Made by a program: the position numbers and the translations under genes. From positions 175,602,001 through 175,666,000 of the forward strand of contig OX465598.1 of NCBI GenBank assembly GCA_950022295.1: DNA of 64,000 bases. The letters are read 5' to 3'. Origin of the DNA: Bromus sterilis (taxonomy: Eukaryota > Streptophyta > Magnoliopsida > Poales > Poaceae). This document shows, in pieces, positions 25,629-37,150 of this stretch. Every line of letters starts with the position of its first letter. The stretch's first letter is position 1. The notes under the pieces are model-generated. The model saw only the letters and a program-made list of their open reading frames with translations, did no database searches and had not been told where the DNA came from.

Positions 25629-26759
25629 TTTCCTTCGAATAGAGAGAGGTACGAGGGAAAAATAGACAAGATATGAACATGTACTAGAACTCTTTTTGAA
25701 GGAAAAACATTTTGAGCGCAACAAACATATAGAGATATTTAACTTTGTTACAGGTTTTCATACGAGTACTAGATTAGATTTCCATCGAGTGTAAATCTAA
25801 CAAAGAACTGGTGTGAACAAAGTGCACAGAGAGTAAATCTATCGATATGAATCTGTGGGATTTGGTCTAAATCTTAAATTCCGAAGAAGGCGAGGGATTT
25901 CATACCTAGATCGATCCGGAAAACGAGGGAATCGCTAGAAATAAGTTTCCCAAAGTGCAATGTTCCAAACAGATCAAACATACCTAAATAAAAGAAATAA
26001 AATCAGGAACAAATTCGAGACTCGGTGAGCATAAAAGGATTAGATTCAATTTCGGCATCTCACATACCCTAACTTGGTGATGTGAGACTTCTATGGCGGC
26101 GAGGATGACGATTGGCGTCGACGTGGAACACCTCCGGCGAGATCCTTCCGGCAATTAAGAGGCGAGGACATCAACGACGGCGAGGCAGCACGGCGGAGCG
26201 CAAGAACTCATGAGCGAGAGAGAGACGAAGAGAGTCGAGGCGATATGTGAGTTATGTGTCGGTGGGGAATCGGTATTTCTAAGGGATCCCTAACCTACCT
26301 GTCCAATCCGATCCAAGGGCGCATATCTCGCGTCTCTCCAGATTCAACGGACCGATTTTGTGGCGGTAATCTCGGAAAAATTACAACATACTGAAAGAAA
26401 GTACTCCACGTCCGAGAACAAACTCATCGAACATCGAGTATAAAACTTAGATAAAAATTCGATAGATTTTTTTTCGGAATCAATGATATTCGAAGGGAAT
26501 CTTATCAAGTGCAAATATACATGTTCACGGGAGAAAAAGCATAGAGTGGGTAGGGATAGAATAGAGGGAAAGCAGGGTCCGATACTTAATCAATCTTAAG
26601 GAAAAACAAATGAAAGAAAATTCAGAGTGACAAGTGTATAGGACAAAATATCAAAACGAACAAAAAAAAACTCGAATAAAAACACAGAAGAATACCAATG
26701 AAAGTAAACTACTGCAAATAAGTATATACATATAATACAAAAGATAGATGGGTTTGATC
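25629..26759 (-). promoter_or_regulatory. Promoter- and leader-like spacer upstream of the env-like ORF
   Basis: No ORF is supported here. On the minus strand, about 26300-26070 resembles a plant promoter/5' UTR: a TATA-like TTAGAAATACC (about 26275), then a CT-rich stretch (CTCTCTTCGTCTCTCTCTCGCTC-like, about 26235-26210), a GC-rich leader, and a donor-like GGTATGTGAG (about 26070). AT-rich sequence follows up to the ATG at 25628. This suggests a separately initiated, possibly spliced transcript for the third ORF. It is inference only. Confidence 0.4.
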
Positions 26760-28929
26760 TTACTGCACATTGCGTGAGTACAGTATGCTTAACTCACACC
26801 TCAATGCACCGATCCTTTTCTCATCCAATGGCTTCGTGAAGATATCTGCTAATTGATCTTCGGTGCGAACATAGCTGATAACAATATCTTCTTGCTGAAC
26901 ATGATCTCGAAGAAAATGATGAAGAATATCAATATGCTTCGTTCGAGAGTGTTGCATAGGATTATGAGAAATTTTGATAGCACTCTCGTTGTCACATAAC
27001 AGAGGAATTTTCTTCACATGAATACCGTAATCTTTCAGCGTTTAGTTGGGCAAAAGAATTTGAGTGCATCATGATCCAACAACAATATACTCGGCTTCAG
27101 CAGTATATATTGACACACTGCTTTGTTTCCTTGAAGCCCAACATACCAGAGATCTACCGAGAAAATGGCATGTACCAGAGGTAGATTTCCGATCGACACA
27201 GTCACCGGCCTAGTCAGAATCAGAATATCCAATAAGATCAAACTGAGCACCTTTGGGATACCAAAGTCCCAAGGTAGGTGTATGAGCAAGATATCGAAGA
27301 TTTACCTTGACAACAATTTGATGTGATTCATTTGGATTTACGTGAAAACGAGCACACGGATAAACTAAAAGCATTATGTCAGGTCTAGATGCTCAAATGT
27401 AAAGGAGCGAACCGATCATCGAGCGAAATTTCTTCTGATCGAAAGGTTTCCCCTTCTCATCTGCATCTAAGTGCACATCCATAGTCATTGGTGTCTTCAT
27501 AGTTTTGCAATTAATGAGACCAAACTTCTTCAGACAATCCCTAAGATACTTCTCTTGAGAGATAAATTTCTCATTCTTCTGTTGACGGATTTGAAGTCCA
27601 AGACAGAACTTCAATTCACACATCATAGACATTTCTTATTTCTTCGGCATCATTCGAGCAAATTCTTCGCTGATATCAGGGTTAGTACAGCCAATGATAA
27701 TATCATCGACATAGATCTGACACACAAAAAGATCATTCTTGTATGCACGAGTGAAAATAGTAGGGTCAGTTGTTACTGGTTTGAAGCCCTTCTTTAGAAG
27801 AAAGTCCATGAGTGTTTCATACCAAGCATGAGGTACTTTCTTTAACCCATAAAGGGCCTTGTGTAGTCTGTACACCGTATCTAGATTCTTCGGGTCTTCA
27901 AAACCTTGTGGCTGCATGAAATACACTTCTTCTTCGATTTCACCGTTAAGAAATGCACTTTTGAAATCCATTTGATATAGCAATATACCATTGAACTTTT
28001 AAAAAGCAAGCATGACACGAATGGAGTGAAGTCGAGCAACTGGAGCTTCAGTCTCACCAAAATCTATACCTTCGATTTGGGTGTAAACTTGTGCAACCAG
28101 TCGAGCTTTGTTCCTTACCACAATACCATCTTCATCTTACTTGTTGCGAAAGATCCACTTTGTACCAATGATATTATGCTTCGTGGGATCAGGTCTTTTG
28201 ACCAGGGACCAGACTTTGTTTCTCTTGAACTGATTGAGTTCTTCGAGCATAGCGACCAACCAGTCTGAGTCCATAGCTTCATCAAATTTTGACGGTTCTA
28301 GCATGGAGACAAACGAGAAATTTCCACATAAGTTAGCCAAACGAGTACGAGAGCGATTAGTGGGACGACCTGGTTGACGAATGTCTTCGAAGATCGAATC
28401 AACGTCCACTCTTCTTTGAACTCGAGATAGTGCTAATTGGTTTGCATGTGGCTCAGGATTTCCTTCAAGATTAGTTTGTCCTTCGGGATTAGCTTGTCCT
28501 TCGGGATCATCTTGTCCTTCGGGTTCACCATTTTCTTCGTTCATTGGTTTTTCTTTGTCATGTCCATCGTTGTTCTCAGGATTTTGATCTCCAGCACCCC
28601 AGGCTATGTGTGGGAATATTGGATCATCATCATCCCTGTTGACTTGACGAGAATTTCCTTCGACATGGCGAATATCTCCAATTGCCATGGACCTGATCAC
28701 TTCGTCGAAAGGAGGTCCATATAGATTAAGAGGTAAATGCTCCTTTTGGGAGCCAATAGTTTCATCAAACCTTACATTTACAGTTTCTACAACTTTTCCA
28801 AGATGGGAGTTGTACACTCTGTAAGTGTGAGAATTTTAACCTTAACCTAATAGAAAACCTTCATGGGCCTTATGGGCAAACTTGGAGCTATGATTCATAT
28901 CTCTAATATAGCATGGAGCACCAAACACC
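26760..28929 (-). pseudogene. pol: copia pol: RT and RNase H (broken)
   Basis: Reverse transcriptase and RNase H of the copia element. RT begins in the open stretch 28137-28817 (linker with short EGQ/PEGQ repeats, then the KNKVWSLVKRP and GTKWIFRNK motifs of copia RT). It continues at 27636-27983 with the palm motifs DFKSAFLNGEIEEEV and catalytic YVDD at 27702-27713, then the thumb at 27393-27632, and RNase H through 27035-27289 to 26760-27017 (CDNESAIKIS, RTKHIDI...HFLRD, ADIFTKPL). Stops or frame changes separate these pieces (near 28138, 27984, 27635, 27390, 27035). Upstream it is cut at 28929 by the solo LTR and resumes at 32729. Non-functional. Confidence 0.9.
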
Positions 28930-31900
28930 TGTCAGAACCCCAACTAGGGTAAGTGCTAGGGTTTGAGTGCCCCTTTGAATCATGTGAAAATTTCAAAAGA
29001 AATTCAAAATTGGGGAAAAGAAAAGCCCTAGAGATTTTTTATTCAAATGGCCAGACAAAAAATTTCTTCCAAAAATTCCTCTGGTATTTTTGAAAAGTCT
29101 TATAAATATGCATGATCACATATAAAGTGAAGTGGGTCCCACTGCATGCACCAAGATTTTTCAAATATTACAAACAGGGCTTGGAAATTAATTAATTACC
29201 CTATTTGATTTGAAATTCAAATTATTTGAATTTCAAAAATCTCCAAAACTTGTGAGTGGCTAGCTATATGTCTACTAATCCCACATATGAGATTTGAAGA
29301 TTTTATAAAATGCTTTGCTATTTTATCCAGAGAAAAACAGAAGCCAGAAAAAGAAAAAAAGAGAAGAAAAAGGAAAAAGAAAACCAGCCCACCCCCACAG
29401 GCCGCAGGGCCAACTTAACCTTACTCCGGCGCAGCCCACCAGCCCCCCCGTTATCGTCTTCCTCAGAGCGCCGAAGCAGCTCGGTGGCGCGCTCACCGCC
29501 GCGCACGCCACCGAGGCCACTCCAGAAGCCCCCCTTGCCCCTCGTCTCGCCACGGAGACGCCCAGACCCTCCTCTCACCTTCCCCTCCACTCGCGGACCC
29601 TCCACACGCCTCTGCATCGTCTCTCCCGCGTGCGCCCGAGAGCACCCCGGAGCACGCCGACGAGCCCACGCGGACAACGGCGACGAGGAGCCGCCCCGAC
29701 CTGTCCAGTGAGCTCGCCCCTGTCTACGTCGTCACCCCGAAGGAGATCACGAGCCGGAACGCCCCCAAGACGTTGAATTCGACGACGAGACGCCGCCGGA
29801 CCCGCAGGACCTCGCCGTCGATTGCGCCACCACCTCGCACTTTCCGGCCTCCCCGACCTCCTCATCCGCTTCAGGGTGAGACCCTCGATGTTTTTCCCCT
29901 ATCTTTTCTTCCTCCCGCTCTCCCAATCGTCGTGTCGCCCAGATCCGAGCTCCGACCGCCTCCGTTCATGGCGTAGGCGTCGCCCTGGTGGCCCTAGCGT
30001 TCCCCTACATGGCGCAGCAGACGCGTAAGGCCACGGGGACCAATTTGGTGGTCACCCAGTGCCCTCCCGTGGCCTGTAGGAAACTCCGGCGAGGACGCCG
30101 CCGTGGCCAGTGCCACCGGCGTCAAGCCGCCGGTCATTAGGGTCTAATCCCCCTGTTAGTTGACCCCCAGGTCAATGACAGGTGGGCCCTACCCCTAATA
30201 ACCCCTGTTTATTTTTTTAAACAGAGGGGATTAACCCCCTGTGACACTGACAAGCTGACTCCACATGTCAGCCCCCCTGTGACAACACCCCCACGTCACC
30301 ATGACGCAATAAACAGAAAAACAGATTAAAAGAATTAGAGAAATCAGAGAAAAAATCCAGAAAATTGGTTAAACTTTGGAAATTCATAGAAAATTCATAT
30401 TAACTCCAAATTAAACAAATAATATATGAAAAATTATCAGAAAAATGCAAGGATTAAGAATATGCAAAAAAATTATGTTTGACCATTTTAAAATGGGTGA
30501 AAAGTAGCAAACATGCATATGGAATCATTTGCATTTGAATTTGAAGTTTGAATTTGCATTTCAAATGCAATATACTTCAATTAAATTGAATTTGCCACAA
30601 ACCATTACCCTTCACATCATGGATAACCTTATCATGTGTATGTGCATTTTACTTCCGAAGTTGTCCCCCCTTGTTGATGATTGCTTCGGTAACAGTGCTT
30701 CCGAGACGGTGATCACCCCCGAAGAAGAAGACTACCGTTAAGACCCGTGTATCATCAGCAAGGCAAGCAAACCCCATTGATAATGTCTATAAAATCCCAA
30801 TTCCCTCTCAGTCTCGCTTATGCATGTTTGTGAGATCACCTTGTATCGATTCTACCGCATAGTTGAACCCATATCCGATGCATGACCTATCATCTTGTCA
30901 CAGTATTAAGCAAACCACAATCCTAGCTGACATAGGAGTTGTTTGATATCATGTGGCCCCTGCAACTGTTATTGCTTATTGCATGCCTAGAGTTTACAAT
31001 GAGGATGCTTTTGATGTGAGTCGGGATGATAGTGAACATGGTGTTGATGAAAGTGAAACTGTGTTGGTGAATCTACCATAATACAAGGTGAACGATGAGA
31101 GGTTGTGTAGGAGTACACAGTGGGTTGTCTCGTTGAACACCACCTGAAGCCCGAGTTCTTGTATGGTAATCCGAGACAAAGAGTACAACCACACATTGGG
31201 CTCACTGACCCCTCTCGACCAAGTAACTCACCCCGATCCAAGTCCAGGAGTCACAACTAGTTCGAGTTTTCCATTCGGCATATGCATAGAAAGATAAAGG
31301 AAATGAAATGTGGCATTCATGGTAGGCCTTGTAGAACATGGCTTGTCAAGCGGAGAACCATCCGTCGAGGTGGGCTTGTCAGTCGTGCCTACATGGTTTG
31401 AGTCCTGGCTGGAAGCTCTGCCGGAACTCCAGTTAGGATTGGAACTCAGACAGTTGACTCCTTGGACTAGAACGGAGCTGTGTGTGAAGTGTTGTGGTGA
31501 ACATCCTCGCTGTCACCTCTTGAACGGTGGCGAGACTTGGCGGTAACCGATGGTCATGTGTGTGTAGTTTACACCCTTGCAAGGTTAACAAAACTATTCG
31601 AATAGCCGCGTCCGCGGTCATGGACTACTTGGAAAGATGTGCTTGATTATTAGACAACTTGAATGGATACTCTAAAACTCGCAAGATAAGCGTGAGTGCT
31701 ATGGTGTGCTTCCTCGTGGGGAAGTCGAGGAAGTAACCATAGTGGTGTATTGGTTGGAGACTTGGTAGTGGACTCGTGTACGCTTCTTACCTCAAGTCTG
31801 GTACTCGTAGATCAGGACTAGCCAAATCAAAGCTGGCACTTCTGCATGATGAAACCCCACCTCCCTTTACCTTGATACTTGAGCATGAGTAGTGTAGTTC

Positions 31901-32728
31901 TGATGTAAGTCTTGCTGAGTATGACTTTGTACTCACGTTTGCTTATTATATTTTTTAGATGGAAACCCAGACCCTGATGGAGACACCTTCCTGAAGCTCG
32001 ACGTTGACTAAGTTAGCAAAGTCCCAGACAGCAGTCTGGTCCCTCGTGGAAGGGCATGTATGTTTACAAGGCTTCTCTAAACCATTTGTTAAACTTGTCT
32101 GTACTCGGACCTAATTTGCTTCCGTTGTATGATGTAATGTTGATCACAGACATGTGATCTTTGTATGCTCTATGTGTAAGTCAATAAAGAGTACTTTGTA
32201 GAGTTATGTGATGATACCTGCTGTTCATACTAGACATGTGTGTTGCGTGTATGATTATAACATGCATGTCTTAGTATGGGTTTTCGAGACCTTAGTTGTG
32301 ATCTGGCTGGCGGTCTTTTATACACCGAGTGGCCCTTAGATGTGTGCAGCTTGGGGCATCGCGATGTGATTGCTCGTGACTCTTTCACGTGCACACTTTG
32401 TTGTATGATCGAGCCCGCCCTAGACCCCGACTAAGTGATCGGGCTGGAGTCTGTTTATGTAAGGGTTATGATTCAATCGATAACATGGTTTAGGCGACTT
32501 GTCTATGAGTATGGGATTCACCACCCATAAGCATTTAGACTTGTGAGCAGACGTTGAGGACCCATCCCAGTTGATCATCCGGCCTGGATGGGATGCCCCT
32601 CACGTTTGATGCTTTCCGAGAGTGTTTTGTGCTTGGCCTTGTCTGCTTAGACAAGTGGGTACGGCTCTTGGCTCTCCATGTGATTGTATCGTGACTGGAA
32701 TTACATACACATACCCCGGGTCCCGACA
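28930..32728 (+). repeat. Solo LTR (3799 bp) of the first gypsy family
   Basis: TGTCAGAACCCC to GGGTCCCGACA, homologous in inverted orientation to 5874-9614. The flanks are ACACC (28925-28929) and AAACC (32729-32733), a 4/5 TSD. No PBS or internal region is present. Both flanks are copia pol, and its reading frame continues across the insertion. The internal layout matches other long LTRs here: AT-rich start, GC-rich block (29390-30150) with a donor-like CAGGGTGAG near 29872, then a long AT-rich part with a hairpin at 31916-31935. ORFs in the GC-rich block overlap on both strands and are not supported. Confidence 0.88.
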
Positions 32729-32772
32729 AAACCCTAAGGTATGATACATTTGGCTTGTTACCAGTGATAAGT
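32729..32772 (-). pseudogene. pol: 44-bp sliver of copia pol between two insertions
   Basis: Translated on the minus strand it gives the ITGNKPNVSYLRVF-type segment found just after the copia integrase core. It links 45699 (integrase side) with 28929 (RT side) in one frame once TSD copies are disregarded, which proves that both neighbours are insertions into one pol gene. Confidence 0.85.
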
Positions 32773-35700
32773 TGTCACATCCCAACTTTTACTCTCTAGT
32801 AAATTTAGATAACCAAAAATTAGGGCCAACAAAAAAAAACTTTGCATGAAGTGTTGTGTTGCTTGACTCCATGTTTGAAGTGGTGTGATGTCTTGATGTA
32901 TTGGTAGATCATGTATGAGCTTGTTATGGCAAATAGATCATTACACCACCAACTTGACTAGATCATCTGGTTTTGAGCATGGAATGACACCATTTGATCA
33001 ACCCCAAAAACCCCATGTAGTAATAGCAAGAGGCATTTAGCCTTCTTTTGCTTCTTGTGGTTGTGCTTTTAGTTTCTTTTGCTCTTGTTTATTAAATAAT
33101 TATGTAAGGATTATAAAGCCTTGTATATATTATGTAGTATAACTATAGTAATAATATTTTCAAATATCACAAAAACCATAAAACCTTAAACTTGTGCTTA
33201 GCAAATAATTAAAAAAACTTGATCAAATAAAATTTATTTAAAATGAAGCAAACCCCAACAAAATTATTGTATGATCTTCATAGATCATCTTATAAACACA
33301 AATATTAAAATTTCCAATGAAAATTTCTTGTAAGCATTTTAACAAACACCTTAGGTGCTTATTCTTTTGTATTAACTTGGTTTTCTTTTTAAATCAAGTT
33401 ATTAATAAATAAATAAACTTCCTAACTACCCTAACCACCCCCTAATCTCTCTCACCTCTAACCTCCCTCTCCCTCACGTATCTCCCTCCCTCTCCCTGGT
33501 AATTCTCTCTTCTCTCTCAGCCACCCCACCTGTCAGCCTCATAGCTCCCTCTTGCCCAACCAAAGAAAACGCCATGGATCGATGAGTTGGCCTCGCACCA
33601 CGTACGTACCCCCAACCCATGGTAGTGATGTGACCGGAGGCCTCCACGGTGGACACGACACACCGGAGCTCCCTCACAAACTTGCCCACCGCCCCTCTCA
33701 GCCATCCCTATGAGAGATCGCGGATCGCCAGCGTGGCTTCCCGCCCGTTGCACCCGTGACCTCGCCATTCTCCCGCTCAGCCGCGCTCCATCCCGCGCAC
33801 GCCTTGCCCCTCCCCTCCTTGCAGAACCTCCCCCACACTTATATAAGGGCTGCCTAGGGCACCCCATTCCTCCACACCCCAGCCACTCCAGCGTCCAACG
33901 CATAGCACACCACGTTGCCCAGCCCTAGCAGTCCCGAGAAGGAGAGAAGGAGAGGAACAGAGAAGAAGTTGGGAGGAGGAAGGAGGAGAAGCCAGAAGGA
34001 AGGAGGGGTGAGGCCGGCTAGCCATACCCCACTCCGCCCCATGCCGGAGCCTCCGCCGGCGAGGAGCCGCCGGCTAGGAGTCAGGAGAAGCCGCCGCCGT
34101 TCGCCCAAGTCTACCCCGAGCCATCCCCAAGGCGCCGCCGTTCCCGACGTTGGAAGTCTCCCCCGAGCACAAAAATGGAGCCCTGAGGCCCTCACACGCC
34201 CTCCGCCCGTCTCCGGTCATGCCCATCGCCGGCTACGCCCCTGGTGAGCAGCCCGACCCTCCTACTGTTCGCCATGGAGGTCCCTGCTGCACTCGTTGCG
34301 CGCCATTTTTTGGGGGGAAAATGGAACCCCCACGCCATGCCGCCCCTCCTCCGCCGCTCCTCGCCCTCCGCCGTCGACCAGGGCGCTTCCGGCGAGGCCC
34401 TTCTCGCCCCTGGCCGCTATGCCCACTGCGCCCGTGTCCTGCCCTAGCGGGAGGAGGAAGATGGCCCCTGGCCGTCCGATCACACTTGATCCGACGGCCA
34501 GGAAAGGTCGATACCCCTTCGGTTAAAAAAAGCCAACGCGTTGTGTTGGGCTCGGCCCGATAAAAAAAAGAGAAGCGGTCGTAGGCGCCAGATAGCCCTG
34601 GGCCAGCCCGCTGCCATTTTCGTTTTTTTTAATAAATGATCAGCATAAAAATACTTTTAGAAAAATAATTACCACTCAGAAAAATATGAAATAAATTTTG
34701 TTATGTTCTAAAATTAAGCTCTATATTTCTGCATGTTTAGAATATTTTTTCTGCAGTACCAAAATAATTTCTTTACTTTTAATTAGTTTAGTGTGCTTTT
34801 ACACAGCTAGGATTAGTTTTAATTAATTCTCTATTAACCCTAAAAATGTAATGTTGACATGTTTATATTCCTGCGATTATTCTTGACTTCTCTGTATGTG
34901 TAGAATATTATTTATCCTTGATAAATTTGTGACCCTTTTATTATTATTTCTTTTGCTATTTTAATTTCTATAGAATTTATGGTAGTAGTATTAAATTATT
35001 AGCTTATTATTAAAATTGCCTCTCGTCACTAGCAAATTGTTATGCTTTTTTGGTCAATAAAAATAAAATAAATTTAAAAGTTGTTAGTGATTCAAATGGG
35101 TCAAAAACATTGCTTTTAGTTAAAGTTGTTTTATTTAATATTGATGTTAATAAATCCACCAAAATTATCCTATTGCCTTGTTATAAGTTGTAACCTTGTT
35201 GAGGCGGTATAAAAGTTAAATCTTAGTAAATAGAGAATCTTGAAATTGTTTTGTCCTTTGTTGCTTGTGTTTTTGTTTGAAAAAATGGGTGATGTGTGCA
35301 TTGCTATTGCCCCGTTGTAATGGTGAATTTCTTTTCCCAACGTGTAGACGATACGCCTTACGCTGGAGGTGAAGACCCCTCCCAAGCCGTCGAAGAAGCC
35401 GATCCAGGATACATCGCCGAGGAAGGCAAGCCACCGTTAAAACTCAAACTTCGCTTTACACATTTTTACTTTCCTTTTGTATCATGTATATTGTACCATG
35501 CTATTATATTCATATGGTTTGGGATTGTATTAGTTGTATTTAGGAAAACAATACACCCCCAGAGCCTACCTATTTGGGAAAAGAAAGTAGAACCCCGGTG
35601 ATCCCGACACTCCGTCGAGACCATCACTCAGCTCTAGCATTACCATTACATAACAACTTGCAAATTTATACTTCACCTTATATGTTACGGCATACACCTA

Positions 35701-36821
35701 GGAAGGTGCTATGGCGAGAAGTGTGGAACATCGTCGGACATGGACAAAGTCTGGAGGGACTCTCTATAAGTGCCGCCAAAATCTAGCCATACAGTACAAC
35801 CAATATACTCTGGTATGGGACAGGGCTAGTTGGAAGCTTGCATATCTTAGTACGGGGATCTTCTAACTACATAATACATAGAAGCCTATAAGCCTACCGA
35901 TGCGTCGGAGGTGAGGTCGCTGCCGAAGCAGCGGTGGCACGGAACTTTGCCGCACCTCTACTACGGTGAAGGCATGTGTCCAAGAGGAGCATGACCTTGC
36001 ACGCGGACAGTTCAGGATGTGGGCATCGGGTAGATCATCTGTACTAGGGTAAGCAAGGGGAAGACTATGGTCGATTATCCGAGACCCTCATACTGAGGTA
36101 TGACGATCCGTGGGGACACACGGCGGATGTTTCGAATGTGGTGGGCAAAGTGTACAACCTCTGCAGAGTGTAAATACATTCGAGTAGCCGGAGTCCACGG
36201 TCATGGACAGCTAGTGAGGCCACACTTTGTGGGGAATAGATGAGAAAGCCCGGTACCGAGTTTATGGTTCGCGATGATGATGTTGACATTGTTGGAAAAA
36301 GGTTGGACTTGACTTATCCAAATTCATTGTGGAAAATAAAACTTGCCAAATTTAAAAACTTTGCCAACTTAATAATAATCTTGATTAGATAGGAAATCCC
36401 TATGAGAAACTCCACCATATAGCCATCCTATTAATTTCGTATGCAAAACATTGTTTCTTTCTTTAGGTGGTTTGTGAGTACTTTGTATGTACTCACGGAT
36501 TTATCCCTGGTTATTCCATCGGCCAGGCTAGGAGGAGCAGGTATATGACGATGATGCGACTGACGATTACTAGTACGTGTTATGCTCTGGACTACCCTGT
36601 GGATTGTGGCGCTACTACTTATCCTGCTTTTTCTTATTCCGCTGCTATTTGAGCCCGATGAGGCCGTGTAAGACTTTATTGTTGTATGACTTTGTATTCG
36701 TATTGTAGGAACATTGAGACTATGATATCCATGTCGAGTTGTGTGTCATGCGACACTGATCATGGGAGCATGACCATTTACACAGCTGGCCGCTTCGGAC
36801 ATATAGTCCGGGGTGCCCACA
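32773..36821 (+). repeat. 5' LTR of the complete gypsy element
   Basis: TGTCACATCC to GGTGCCCACA. It is collinear with 41646-45698. A core promoter is at 33840. The GC-rich leader (33700-34530) is followed by AT-rich sequence containing a GC-richer exon-like island (35341-35450). A hairpin lies at 36474-36496. No gene is supported inside. Confidence 0.95.
33840..33846 (+). promoter_or_regulatory. TATA box in the 5' LTR
   Basis: TATATAA followed by GGGC, about 1,070 bp into the LTR, with a C-rich pyrimidine start region about 30 bp downstream (CCATTCCTCCACACCCCAGC). This is a good plant core-promoter match. The corresponding site in the 3' LTR (42715) reads TATACAA. Confidence 0.65.
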
Positions 36822-36825
36822 GACT

Positions 36826-36837
36826 TGGTATCAGAGC
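36826..36837 (+). promoter_or_regulatory. Primer binding site (tRNA-iMet)
   Basis: TGGTATCAGAGC, the standard plant initiator-Met primer site, four bases after the LTR end. Confidence 0.95.
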
Positions 36838-37150
36838 CTCTGTTCAGACTGTAGCAGCCTAGTTAGCTTGGACGTTTGTTAGAACTATTTTTGATAAAAC
36901 AAAATCTCTTATACCACTTATCCCATTCAAAATGTTTTAAGTCAAGCGAGACCAAAGATTAAGAGGGAATAGTGTCCCGAAACAGATGAGAACTAGTGGA
37001 AGATTTTTGCTTTAGTCCCCTACCCGAATTCGTGATCTTATGCTTGTTTGATTTTTGTGGTTTAATCTTTTGTTAGAGTGACCCTCACCCCCCCCCCCCA
37101 CTTAGGATGACACTAACCCAAGCACTCTTATCTTGCGCAACAACCTCAGG

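Noticed and set aside
29310..29776. Overlapping ORFs in the GC-rich block of the solo LTR
   Set aside because: Low-complexity basic and proline-rich translations on both strands without domains.
37086..37101. Poly-C run upstream of gag
   Set aside because: A simple homopolymer in the untranslated leader with no supported function.
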